A program made the translations under genes and the position numbers. A stretch of 64,000 nt of DNA from Demequina iriomotensis (GTDB lineage Bacteria; Actinomycetota; Actinomycetes; Actinomycetales; Demequinaceae): positions 186,001 through 250,000 of the forward strand of contig NZ_BBME01000009.1 of assembly GCF_000971395.1 (NCBI RefSeq), given 5' to 3'. Under the pieces are notes generated by a model that was given only the letters and a program-made list of their open reading frames with translations, was not told the origin of the DNA and did not search any database. Position 1 is the stretch's first letter. Each line of letters opens with the position of its first letter. Shown here in pieces: positions 18,066 through 25,876 of the stretch.

Positions 18066-18823
18066 GACTCTCCGTGGGTGTTCTCAGCGATCGCCGCGAG
18101 GATGCGCGGCGCCAGGCCCGGACGGCACACGACCAGGTCCGGCAGGTACGGGTCCGGGCCATTGTAGACGAGCGGGCTTCCGTCGATTCGTGACGTGAAC
18201 AGGCCCGCCGCCCGGGCGACGGCGATGGGGGCCGCGGAGTCCCACTGGTACTGGCCGCCCGCGTGGACGTAGGCATCGACCTGCCCGCGGACCACGGCGG
18301 CGATCTTCACGCCGGCGGAGCCCATGGGCAGCAGCTCGGCGTCGAGCGCGGCGCGGACGGGCTCGGTGACCGCCGGCGGGCGCGAGCGCGACACGGCGAG
18401 CCGGACCGGCGCATCGTCCGTGGCCTCGGGGGCCGCGGCGACGCTGCTCGACACGAGCACCAGGTCCTCGCCGGGGATGCCGACGGCGCCGAGCGCGAGC
18501 TCGCCCTCGATCCACAGCGCGATGTGGACGGCCCAGTCCGCGCGTCCCTCGGAGTACTCGCGGGTGCCGTCGAGCGGGTCGATGATCCAGACGCGGTCGG
18601 CGCTGAGGCGCGCCTCGGAGTCCTTGGCCTCCTCGCTCAGCACGGCGTCGTCGGGGCGGTGCTCGTCCAGCAGCGCGGCGAGCAGCTCCTGGGCGCCCGC
18701 GTCGCCGGCCTTGCCGAGCTCCTTGCCCTCGAGCCCGGACTCGCGGCGCACGCGCAGCAGCTCGTCGCCCGCGGCACGCGCGAGCAGCTCGGCGAGCGCC
18801 GCGTCGGTGAGCGCGTGGGTCAT
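18062..18823 (-). CDS. cysQ: 3'(2'),5'-bisphosphate nucleotidase (PAP phosphatase)
   Basis: Hydrolyses PAP, the inhibitory by-product of sulfotransferases, to AMP. 253 residues of the inositol-monophosphatase fold: metal ligands in LSEEAKD, IIDPLDGTREY, and the late WDSAAPIAV motif. A GGAGG Shine-Dalgarno lies just before the ATG. Being first gene of an operon that makes PAPS, with no PAPS reductase beside it, it fits a sulfation cycle better than cysteine synthesis. Confidence 0.9.
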   Translation of the reverse strand: MTHALTDAALAELLARAAGDELLRVRRESGLEGKELGKAGDAGAQELLAALLDEHRPDDAVLSEEAKDSEARLSADRVWIIDPLDGTREYSEGRADWAVHIALWIEGELALGAVGIPGEDLVLVSSSVAAAPEATDDAPVRLAVSRSRPPAVTEPVRAALDAELLPMGSAGVKIAAVVRGQVDAYVHAGGQYQWDSAAPIAVARAAGLFTSRIDGSPLVYNGPDPYLPDLVVCRPGLAPRILAAIAENTHGES

Positions 18824-18925
18824 GGAAGCCTCCAGGTCTGCGCGCTCGATCGGCGGGCGCGCGTGACGCCCACCGTACAGGCTCACGGCGCGGCGCTCCC
18901 AGGGGTGAGGTGTCCGAATTGCTAA

Positions 18926-18956
18926 CCTACGGTTGCGTAGCCTACGCTGGCGTAGG
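18926..18956 (+). promoter_or_regulatory. Tandem palindromic operator over the E1 alpha promoter
   Basis: CCTACGCTGGCGTAGG (18941-18956) is a perfect 7-base inverted repeat with a 2-base centre. A second, weaker copy CTACGGTTGCGTAG lies at 18927-18940, centred 15 bases upstream on the same pattern CTACG-N4-CGTAG. A -10-like TAGCCT (18938-18943) lies across the boundary between the two sites. This looks like a repressor site of the TetR or GntR kind; no regulator gene sits next to it. Confidence 0.7.
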
Positions 18957-19005
18957 TTTCTCGCGCGGTGCATGCCGGCGCGGGGCAGGACGGAAGGACA
19001 CGCGC

Positions 19006-20133
19006 GTGGACGCACACGGACCTCTCTCCGAGGAAGGCCTGGTACGCCTCCTCTCGCACACGGGCGAGCGGCTCGACCACCCCGACTTCGGGCGCTTCGC
19101 CGCGGAGCTCGACGCGGCCGCGCTGCGGCACATGTGGCACGACATGACGGTGGTGCGCGCCTTCGACCAGGAGGCGACCAGCCTTCAGCGCCAGGGCGAG
19201 CTGGGCCTGTGGGTGCAGGCGGTGGGCCAGGAGGCCGCGCAGATCGGCTCCGGGCATGCGCTGCGCCCCCACGACTTCGTGTTCCCGTCCTACCGCGAGC
19301 ACGCCGTCGCGCACACGCGCGGCGTCGACCTGCCCGAGATCCTGCGCATCTTCCGCGGCCTGCAGCACGGCGCGTGGGACCCGCAGGCGCACGGCTTCCA
19401 CCTCTACACCTTGGTGATCGGCGCGCACGCGCTGCACGCGACGGGCTACGCGATGGCGATGGCGCGCGACGGGCGCGTCGGCACCGGTCAGGACTCGGAC
19501 TCTGCGGTGGTCTGCTACTTCGGCGACGGCGCAACCAGCCAGGGTGACGTCAACGAGGCGCTCACGTTCGCGGCGGTGAACGATGCGCCCATCGTGTTCT
19601 TCGTCCAGAACAACCAGTTCGCGATCTCCGAGTCGACCGCGCGCCAGAGCCGCGTGCCGCTCGCACAGCGCGGGGCCGGCTTCGGCGTGCCCTCCGTCCG
19701 CGTCGACGGCAACGACGTGATCGCGTCCTACGCGGTGACGCAGTGGGCGCTTCAGCACGCGCGGTCGGGTGCCGGGCCGGTGCTGATCGAGGCCTTCACC
19801 TATCGCATGGGCGCGCACACCACGTCGGACGATCCGACGCGGTACCGCTCGCACGCCGACGAGGCCTACTGGGCCGAGCGCGACCCGATCGCGCGGCTCG
19901 AGACCTACCTGCGCGGCATCGGCGAGCTGTCCGACCAGGACGTCGAGGCCGCGCGCGCCGAGTCCAAGGAGCTGGGCAAGCGCACGCGCGAGACGGTGAA
20001 GGCGTGGGAGCGGCCCGCCGTCGAGACGATGTTCGACCACGTCTACGCGGAGCCGCACGCGACCGTCGCCGCGGAGCGCGCGTGGCACTCACGCTACGAG
20101 CGGTCCTTCGCGGACCAGGGGGCGCACGCATGA
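19006..20133 (+). CDS. 2-oxoacid (pyruvate or branched-chain) dehydrogenase E1 alpha subunit
   Basis: 375 residues. GTG at 19006 is chosen because GGAAGGA (18992-18998) precedes it at good spacing; the open frame extends upstream only through the operator. The thiamine diphosphate site is clear, GDGATSQGD near residue 173 and QNNQFAIS near 202, and YREH and RMGAHTTSDDP match the E1 alpha loops. It decarboxylates a 2-oxoacid with E1 beta and passes the acyl group to E2. Sequence alone does not separate pyruvate from branched-chain substrates. The stop overlaps the E1 beta start (ATGA). Confidence 0.92.
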   Translation: MDAHGPLSEEGLVRLLSHTGERLDHPDFGRFAAELDAAALRHMWHDMTVVRAFDQEATSLQRQGELGLWVQAVGQEAAQIGSGHALRPHDFVFPSYREHAVAHTRGVDLPEILRIFRGLQHGAWDPQAHGFHLYTLVIGAHALHATGYAMAMARDGRVGTGQDSDSAVVCYFGDGATSQGDVNEALTFAAVNDAPIVFFVQNNQFAISESTARQSRVPLAQRGAGFGVPSVRVDGNDVIASYAVTQWALQHARSGAGPVLIEAFTYRMGAHTTSDDPTRYRSHADEAYWAERDPIARLETYLRGIGELSDQDVEAARAESKELGKRTRETVKAWERPAVETMFDHVYAEPHATVAAERAWHSRYERSFADQGAHA

Positions 20134-21143
20134 CCACGATGACGATGGCGGGCGCGATCAACCGCGGCCTGCGCGCGGCGATGGAGCGCGACCCCAAGGT
20201 GCTGCTCATGGGCGAGGACATCGGCCAGCTCGGCGGCGTGTTCCGCGTGACCGACGGCCTGTGGAAGGACTTCGGCGGCGACCGTGTCGTCGATACGCCG
20301 CTCGCCGAGTCCGGCATCGTCGGCACCGCGATCGGGCTCGCGATGGGCGGGTACCGCCCGGTGGTCGAGATCCAGTTCGACGGCTTCATCTTCCCCGCCT
20401 ACAACCAGATCACCACCCAGCTCGCGAAGATGCACTACCGGTCGCAGGGCCTCATCACCCTGCCCGTGGTGATCCGCGTGCCGTTCGCGGGCGGCATCGG
20501 CGCCGTCGAGCACCACTCCGAGAGCCCCGAGGCGCTGTTCGCGCACACCGCCGGCCTGCGCGTGATCTCGCCCGCGACCCCGCAGGACGCGTTCGACATG
20601 ATCCAGCAGGCCATCGCCTCGCCCGACCCGGTGCTGTTCCTCGAGCCCAAGGCCCGCTACTGGGACAAGGGCGAGGTCGACGAGTCGCGCGTGGCCGCCC
20701 AGCTCGAGGGCGAGCACGCCGCCTCGGCCGCGACCTCGGAGATGTCGCGCGGCCGCGTGGCGCGCGAGGGCTCGGACGTCACGCTCGTCGCGTACGGCCC
20801 GACGATGCGCCTGGCCCTGCAGGCGGCCGAGGTCGCCGCCGCGGACGGGACCAGCGTCGAGGTGATCGACCTGCGCTCGATCTCGCCGCTCGACTCGGAC
20901 ACCGTGCTGCGCTCGGCGAAGCGCACCGGGCGCGTGGTCATCGTCCACGAGGCGCCCACCGCGTTCGGGCCGGGTGCCGAGCTGTCCGCGCGCGTCACGG
21001 AGCAGGCCTTCTTCCACCTGCACGCGCCCGTGCTCCGCGTCGGAGGCTTCCACGCGCCCTACCCTGGGGCGAAGCTCGAGCACGACTACCTGCCCAGCCT
21101 GGATCGCGTGCTCGACGCTGTCGACCGTGTGATGACGCACTGA
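20130..21143 (+). CDS. 2-oxoacid dehydrogenase E1 beta subunit
   Basis: 337 residues, coupled to E1 alpha by ATGA. Typical transketolase-like beta chain: LMGEDIGQLGGVFRVTDGL at the N-terminus, EIQFDGFIFPAYNQI, the loop GAVEHHSESPEA, and the C-terminal swivelling domain with VIDLRSISPLD and VHEAPTAFGPGAE. It forms the alpha2beta2 heterotetramer with the preceding gene. No E3 (lipoamide dehydrogenase) gene is in this operon, so E3 must be shared from elsewhere. Confidence 0.93.
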   Translation: MTTMTMAGAINRGLRAAMERDPKVLLMGEDIGQLGGVFRVTDGLWKDFGGDRVVDTPLAESGIVGTAIGLAMGGYRPVVEIQFDGFIFPAYNQITTQLAKMHYRSQGLITLPVVIRVPFAGGIGAVEHHSESPEALFAHTAGLRVISPATPQDAFDMIQQAIASPDPVLFLEPKARYWDKGEVDESRVAAQLEGEHAASAATSEMSRGRVAREGSDVTLVAYGPTMRLALQAAEVAAADGTSVEVIDLRSISPLDSDTVLRSAKRTGRVVIVHEAPTAFGPGAELSARVTEQAFFHLHAPVLRVGGFHAPYPGAKLEHDYLPSLDRVLDAVDRVMTH

Positions 21144-21153
21144 GAGGGCGCGC

Positions 21154-22533
21154 ATGCCTACCTTCGAGATCTTCCACATGCCCGATGCCGGCGAGGGCCT
21201 CACCGAGGCCGATGTGGTGACGTGGCGTGTCGCCGTGGGCGACGCTGTCGAGGTCAACCAGCCGCTGGTCGAGATCGAGACCGCGAAGTCCCTGGTCGAG
21301 CTGCCGTGCCCGGTCGACGGCGTGGTGGTCGAGCTGCTGGTCGCCGAGGGCGACACCGTCGACGTCGGGGCGCCCATCGCGCGGTTCGACGTCGATCCCG
21401 GTGGCGAGCCTGCGGCTGACGAGGCGCCCGTGGCCGAGGCCCCCGAGCCCGAGACGCCGTCCGTGCCGGTGGTCGAGGCGCCTGCGGCGCAGGCGGCGGC
21501 CGAGCCCGCCGACGCATCGTCCGGCGCGGTGCTGGTGGGCTACGGCGTGTCCGCGGGCTCCGCGGTGCGCCGCCCGCGCAAGGAGGGCGCGCTCGAGCCG
21601 ATCGGCGGCGCGGGCGAGGCCTCCGACTACCCGGTCCTCGCGAAGCCGCCGGTGCGCAAGCTGGCGCGCGAGCTCGGCGTCGAGATCACGACGGTGACCC
21701 CGTCGGGACCCGGCGGGCTGGTGACGCGCGAGGACGTCGAGCAGGCGTCGAAGGCGAACTCGGCCCGATCGCTCGCGACGTACGCGACGGACGATCAGCC
21801 GTGGCTCGAGTCGGGCTACAGCGCCGACGGGGGCCGCTCCACGCGCGTGCCGGTCAAGAGCGTGCGCAAGCGCACCGCCGAGGCGATGGTGAAGTCCGCG
21901 TTCACGGCGCCTCATGTGACGGTGTTCCACACCGCCGACGTCACGGCCACCATGGACCTGGTCAAGCGGCTCAAGGCCGATCGCGAGTTCGCCGACGTGC
22001 GCGTCACGCCGCTGCTCATCGTCGCCAAGGCGCTCCTGCTCGCCGTGCGCCGCCACCCCGAGATCAACGCGAGCTGGGACGACGAGGCCCGCGAGATCGT
22101 TTACAAGCACTTCGTCAACCTGGGCATCGCGGCCTCGACGCCGCGCGGCCTGCTGGTGCCGAACATCAAGGACGCCCACCGCCTGCCGTTGCACGAGCTC
22201 GCCGCGGAGCTGGGCGACCTCACGTCCCTGGCCCGCGAGAACCGCACGCCGCCCAGCGCGCTGACCGGCGGCACCATCTCGATCACCAACGTGGGCCCGC
22301 TCGGCATCGACACCGGCACCCCCATCCTCAACCCCGGCGAGTCGGCCATCCTGGCGTTCGGCGCGATCCGGGAGCAGCCGTGGGTGCACGAGGGCGAGAT
22401 CAAGATCCGGTGGGTCACGCAGCTCGCGCTGAGCTTCGACCACCGCCTCGTGGACGGCGAGCTGGGTGCGCGCGTGCTCGCGGATGTCGGGCGGGTCATG
22501 AGCGACCCGGGTCAGGCGCTCGTCTGGGGGTGA
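21154..22533 (+). CDS. Dihydrolipoamide acyltransferase (E2) component
   Basis: 459 residues. Domains in order: one lipoyl domain (residues 1-80, with lipoylated lysine K45 in IETAKS), an acidic Pro/Ala-rich linker, an E1/E3-binding domain (about 165-200, PPVRKLARELGV), a second linker, and the catalytic acyltransferase domain (about 225-459) with the active-site DHRLVDG (H430). A single lipoyl domain is common in branched-chain and some pyruvate complexes. It completes the E1-E1-E2 operon ten bases after E1 beta. Confidence 0.93.
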   Translation: MPTFEIFHMPDAGEGLTEADVVTWRVAVGDAVEVNQPLVEIETAKSLVELPCPVDGVVVELLVAEGDTVDVGAPIARFDVDPGGEPAADEAPVAEAPEPETPSVPVVEAPAAQAAAEPADASSGAVLVGYGVSAGSAVRRPRKEGALEPIGGAGEASDYPVLAKPPVRKLARELGVEITTVTPSGPGGLVTREDVEQASKANSARSLATYATDDQPWLESGYSADGGRSTRVPVKSVRKRTAEAMVKSAFTAPHVTVFHTADVTATMDLVKRLKADREFADVRVTPLLIVAKALLLAVRRHPEINASWDDEAREIVYKHFVNLGIAASTPRGLLVPNIKDAHRLPLHELAAELGDLTSLARENRTPPSALTGGTISITNVGPLGIDTGTPILNPGESAILAFGAIREQPWVHEGEIKIRWVTQLALSFDHRLVDGELGARVLADVGRVMSDPGQALVWG

Positions 22534-22583
22534 GCATCCGGCCGTCGACGCCCGGCGGCGGCGACCGTTGCTAGCCTTCGCGC

Positions 22584-23573
22584 ATGCGTGAGACGGCGAC
22601 GGGCGAGGCGCCGTCGGCGCGCCCGCGCAGCGCCGGCCCCGACCAGCTCAAGGCGCTCCTGCTGGTGCTCGTGGTGTTCGGCCACACCTACATGGTGCCG
22701 TTGGACTCCGACCTGCTGCGCTACATGATCTACGGGTTCCACATGCCCGCGTTCCTCTTCCTGTCGGGCTACCTGGTGTCGGAGGCGAGCCTGCGCCGAC
22801 GCTCGCTCGGCGAGCTGCTCCGCCACTACTGGCGCCGGATGCTCCTCGCCTGGCTCGTCGTCTCGCTCGTGTGGCGCGCCGCAGCGACCCCGGGCGCCTC
22901 CTGGGCGCCGAAGGACCTCGTCGACGCCGTCGTGCTGCAGCCGGCGTTCCACCTCTGGTACATCCCGGCGCTGATGCTCGCGGTCGTCGTCGCGTGGGTC
23001 CTGGTGAGGACTGCGCGGCCCGGGCTGTGGATCGGTGCGGTCGCGGCGCTCGCCTATCTCGGCACGCCTGCGCTCGAGTCGATCACGGGGCCCCTCCCGT
23101 TCGACAGGCGCTACCTGCTGTATTTCGTCTACTTCGCGTTCGGCCTCATGGTGCGCAACGGGTGGGCGCGCGTGCTCCCGGTGCCGTGGGCGCTGGCGAG
23201 CGTCGCCGGCGGGCTGGTGCTGCGCGCGGCGGTGTTCGCCGGCGCCGAATCGATCGATCAGCTCGCCTGGCTCGTGCTCAACATCGGCGCGATGTCGCTC
23301 GTGCCACCCGCGATCGGCTGGCTCGAGCGACCGCTCCCGGCGATCGGACCCTCGCTCGCGACCATCGGGCAGTACTCGCTGTGGGTCTATCTCCTTCACC
23401 CCTTCGTGACCTCGGGCAAGGTGATGCCAGGTGCAGAGATCTGGGGCAGCTCGGTGCCGCTGTCGCTTGCCGTCACGGTGCTCGTCCTCGTGGTCGCCGT
23501 CGTGCTGATCGCCGTCGGGACCCGCCTCCGAGAGCGGATCGGCGGCAGGCCGGTCGGCGGCGCCGCTTTTTGA
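22584..23573 (+). CDS. Acyltransferase-3 family membrane protein
   Basis: 329 residues with about ten hydrophobic helices. The N-terminus DQLKALLLVLVVFGHTYMV and MPAFLFLSGYL match the acyltransferase-3 family (OatA/NodX/OafA type), with the conserved histidine in VFGH. Unlike the protein at 11605 it has no SGNH domain. TAGCCT at 22572-22577 lies six bases before the ATG, indicating a leaderless transcript. Lying just before a sulfotransferase gene, it may also modify the surface glycan. Confidence 0.82.
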   Translation: MRETATGEAPSARPRSAGPDQLKALLLVLVVFGHTYMVPLDSDLLRYMIYGFHMPAFLFLSGYLVSEASLRRRSLGELLRHYWRRMLLAWLVVSLVWRAAATPGASWAPKDLVDAVVLQPAFHLWYIPALMLAVVVAWVLVRTARPGLWIGAVAALAYLGTPALESITGPLPFDRRYLLYFVYFAFGLMVRNGWARVLPVPWALASVAGGLVLRAAVFAGAESIDQLAWLVLNIGAMSLVPPAIGWLERPLPAIGPSLATIGQYSLWVYLLHPFVTSGKVMPGAEIWGSSVPLSLAVTVLVLVVAVVLIAVGTRLRERIGGRPVGGAAF

Positions 23574-23663
23574 CTCGGGGCCGTCGGCGCCGTCGGGGCT
23601 GGCGGGTACGCTCGCGGGTGCGGGTGGCGACGTCCCGCGCGCAGGCTCAAGGAGGGTGTCCCT

Positions 23664-24365
23664 ATGGCGGTGGAGTTCGAGAAGCTGGTCTACCTGGACC
23701 CTCAGAAGACCGGGTCGACCTTCGTCGAGGAGGTGCTGATCGAGGTGTTCGGCGGTGAGCCCACGCTGCGTGCGCGTCACACGCCGCTCAAGGAGCGTGA
23801 CCCCGAGCGGCTCCACTGCATCTCGGTGCGCGATCCGTGGGATCAGTACCTCTCGCTGTACCGGTACGGCGCGGACCGCCGCGGCGGCGTGTACCTCAAC
23901 CTCAAGGCCGCGGGGCTGAGCGACGCCTACGCATCGTTCGGGGACTGGCTCGACGTGGTCCTCGATCCCGCGAACGCAGCGATGGTGGCGCCCAACTGGG
24001 GCAGCACCGGCATCGCGCGCTTCGTCGGCGTGCAGTCGTTCCGCTACCTGCGCATGGCGCTGCCGCGCGCGCTCGAGCGGATGCGGACGATGGAGTCCGT
24101 CGAGGACGTCCGCGAGCAGCATGCGCAGCACAAGGCGTGGGACGTGGTGCTGCGGACCGAGACGCTCGCCGACGACGTGGTCGACATGCTCGACACCCAC
24201 CGCGACCGCCTCGGCATCACGATGAGCAGGGAGGACCTCGACCGCATCGCGCGCCAACACGCCGGCGCGAACGCGTCCAAGTCGAAGCGGGTCGAGATGG
24301 AGGACGCGCACCGCGCGCGCATCGCGAGCTCCGAGTGGCTGCTGCTCGAGGAGTTCGGCTACTAG
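23664..24365 (+). CDS. Small sulfotransferase-like protein
   Basis: 233 residues with a strong GGAGG Shine-Dalgarno eight bases before the ATG. LDPQKTGSTFVEEVL near residue 10 is the 5'-phosphosulfate loop (PKTGTT pattern), and ISVRDPWDQYLSLYRYG around residue 60 is the 3'-phosphate motif (R-x2-P/D...S) of PAPS-dependent sulfotransferases. The rest is helical without a recognised domain. It is shorter than most sulfotransferases but both cofactor motifs are intact. The PAPS operon lies 5 kb to the left. Acceptor unknown. Confidence 0.75.
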   Translation: MAVEFEKLVYLDPQKTGSTFVEEVLIEVFGGEPTLRARHTPLKERDPERLHCISVRDPWDQYLSLYRYGADRRGGVYLNLKAAGLSDAYASFGDWLDVVLDPANAAMVAPNWGSTGIARFVGVQSFRYLRMALPRALERMRTMESVEDVREQHAQHKAWDVVLRTETLADDVVDMLDTHRDRLGITMSREDLDRIARQHAGANASKSKRVEMEDAHRARIASSEWLLLEEFGY

Positions 24366-24680
24366 GAGCGCGGGCCCGGTCCCCGCGGGGCCGCCCCCGC
24401 CCCCCGCACTACCCCGCGCCGCCTCGCACTACCCCACGTCGCCCCGCACCCCACCCCACGCCACCCCCTCGCCGCCCCGCGCCACCCCATACCAGCCCTC
24501 GCGAATGGGGCGCTGGCCGACGTTTCTGCTCGGCGCGCGCCTCCTAGGGGGCGTTCTCGCTCGCGCGTCGTCGGGTGCGACGCGAATGCCCCATGGCGTG
24601 CGGCGACGTCCGAGAATCGACCGTGAGCGCCCCATTCGGCGGGGGGAGTGGGTGGCGGTCGCGGGTCGCGCGCTCAGCCG
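24366..24680. other. Gene-free gap: C-rich low-complexity stretch and a 137-base inverted-repeat element
   Basis: 315 bases with no credible gene. The left part (24391-24490) is C-rich on the plus strand, with CGCACTACCCC repeated at 24405 and 24425. The right part is bounded by an exact 13-base inverted repeat (24502-24514 and 24626-24638). CCCCGCGGGG at 24381-24390 could be a weak terminator for the sulfotransferase gene. Confidence 0.6.
24502..24638. repeat. Element bounded by a 13-base inverted repeat
   Basis: CGAATGGGGCGCT (24502-24514) is the exact reverse complement of AGCGCCCCATTCG (24626-24638). A partial copy, GCCCCAT, occurs inside at about 24588. It has no coding capacity, no T-run, and lies between convergent genes. 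It could be a mobile-element remnant or a long cruciform. Confidence 0.55.
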
Positions 24681-25805
24681 CTAGGACGCGTCCGCCCAGG
24701 AGACCTCGACGGGCAGCCCCACGAAGGCGCCGAACGGCGCGAGCGACCTCTCGCATCGTCGCCGCGCTCGCGCGCCCATCCCCACGACGTCGTGCGCCTC
24801 GACGGCCACGGACCGCGCCTTGATCGTGCGGCGCCAGGTCCCCACCACCCGGCCGTCGAGCACAAAGGTCGAGCGGAACACGCCGTTGCCGCCGGGCACC
24901 ACCGCGCGCTCGTGCGCCTTGTCGAGCTGCGCGCTGCGATCCGCGTAGCCGAGCACCAGCTCGTCGAACCCCGGAAGAGCGAGGTCCTCGAGCTCCGGGA
25001 CGCCGCCTTCGAGGGCCTCCGGCGAGACGAGCATCGGCCCCGCGACGGTGTCGACCGCGACCACCGCGTCCCCGGCGGCCGCGATGCCGGCCCGGCAGTC
25101 GCGCAGGGGCAGCCCGGTCCATCGGGCGAGGTCGCGCTCCGTCACGGGCCCGTGCCCGCGGACGTAGCGGGTCGCCAGCGTGCCCAGCGCCTCGGCGCGT
25201 CCCGGCAGGTGCGGGTCGGGGGCCGCCTCGTCGAGCCGCGCCAGGACCTGCTCCTTGCCCTGCTGGCCCACGAGGCACACGACGCCGGCCTGGGCCGCGT
25301 CGACGATCACGTGGTATCCGCGCTGGCCGTCCGGTGGGACGCCCGCCTCGGCGAGCGCGTCCAGGCATGCGGACCGCGTGAGGCGCCGCCCCGTGAGGGC
25401 CTCGCGGAGCGCCGCGGCACCGCGCGCGACGTCCGCGTCCGTGAGCCCGAGCTGGTGGCGCCGCGCGGCCGCCGCCGCACGCGGCCGCGCGCTCATGAGG
25501 GCCGTCATCCACGCCGCATCGCGCGTCGGGACCAGGTGGATGGTGCCGCGCATCGGCCATGTGCGGAGGGCCTCGCCGCGCTCGAGGGCGGCGTCGATGT
25601 CCGCTCCGACGGCACCCGGCAGCCTCACTCCGAGCGACCATCGTGCCGAGGCGATGTCCTGCGCCTGCATCGCGCCCAGGTGCTCGACCACGCGCGCGAC
25701 CGCGCCCGGGCCGTCGCCGAGCGCCTCCCCACGCGCGCCCGTCAGCAGCAGCGAGCGCGGGCGAAGCGCCGCGATCGACGGGAGGTCGAGCGGAGCGGGT
25801 GCCAT
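24681..25805 (-). CDS. Winged-helix DNA-binding domain protein (AlkZ/HTH_42-like)
   Basis: 374 residues. Sequence blocks ARVVEHLGAMQAQD, LRTWPMRGTIHLVPTRDAAWM and GHGPVTERDLARWTGLP are those of the actinobacterial winged-helix proteins related to the DNA glycosylase AlkZ. The two catalytic glutamines of AlkZ are not obvious to me, so glycosylase activity is unproven; many such homologues are annotated only as winged-helix. Minus-strand TACCGT lies six bases before the start, fitting leaderless transcription. It diverges from the DUF2332 gene. Confidence 0.8.
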   Translation of the reverse strand: MAPAPLDLPSIAALRPRSLLLTGARGEALGDGPGAVARVVEHLGAMQAQDIASARWSLGVRLPGAVGADIDAALERGEALRTWPMRGTIHLVPTRDAAWMTALMSARPRAAAAARRHQLGLTDADVARGAAALREALTGRRLTRSACLDALAEAGVPPDGQRGYHVIVDAAQAGVVCLVGQQGKEQVLARLDEAAPDPHLPGRAEALGTLATRYVRGHGPVTERDLARWTGLPLRDCRAGIAAAGDAVVAVDTVAGPMLVSPEALEGGVPELEDLALPGFDELVLGYADRSAQLDKAHERAVVPGGNGVFRSTFVLDGRVVGTWRRTIKARSVAVEAHDVVGMGARARRRCERSLAPFGAFVGLPVEVSWADAS

Positions 25806-25876
25806 GCGGTCACGGTAGCGCCCTGTTACGCTCGCCGAAGGTCAAAGATTCGTCAAGCACGTGGCAAGGAGTGTCT

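Noticed and set aside
1-18823. LPS KDO pathway
   Set aside because: NeuA and its HAD tail resemble KdsB/KdsC, but NeuB, polysialyltransferase- and GT29-like enzymes and the Gram-positive character favour sialic-type acids.
18910-19005. Upstream start for the E1 alpha subunit
   Set aside because: The extension would translate the tandem operator and lacks a ribosome-binding site; GTG 19006 has GGAAGGA at good spacing.
24421-24490. Short reading frames in the C-rich gap
   Set aside because: The products are low-complexity Pro/Thr/His or Arg/Gly strings with no ribosome-binding site.
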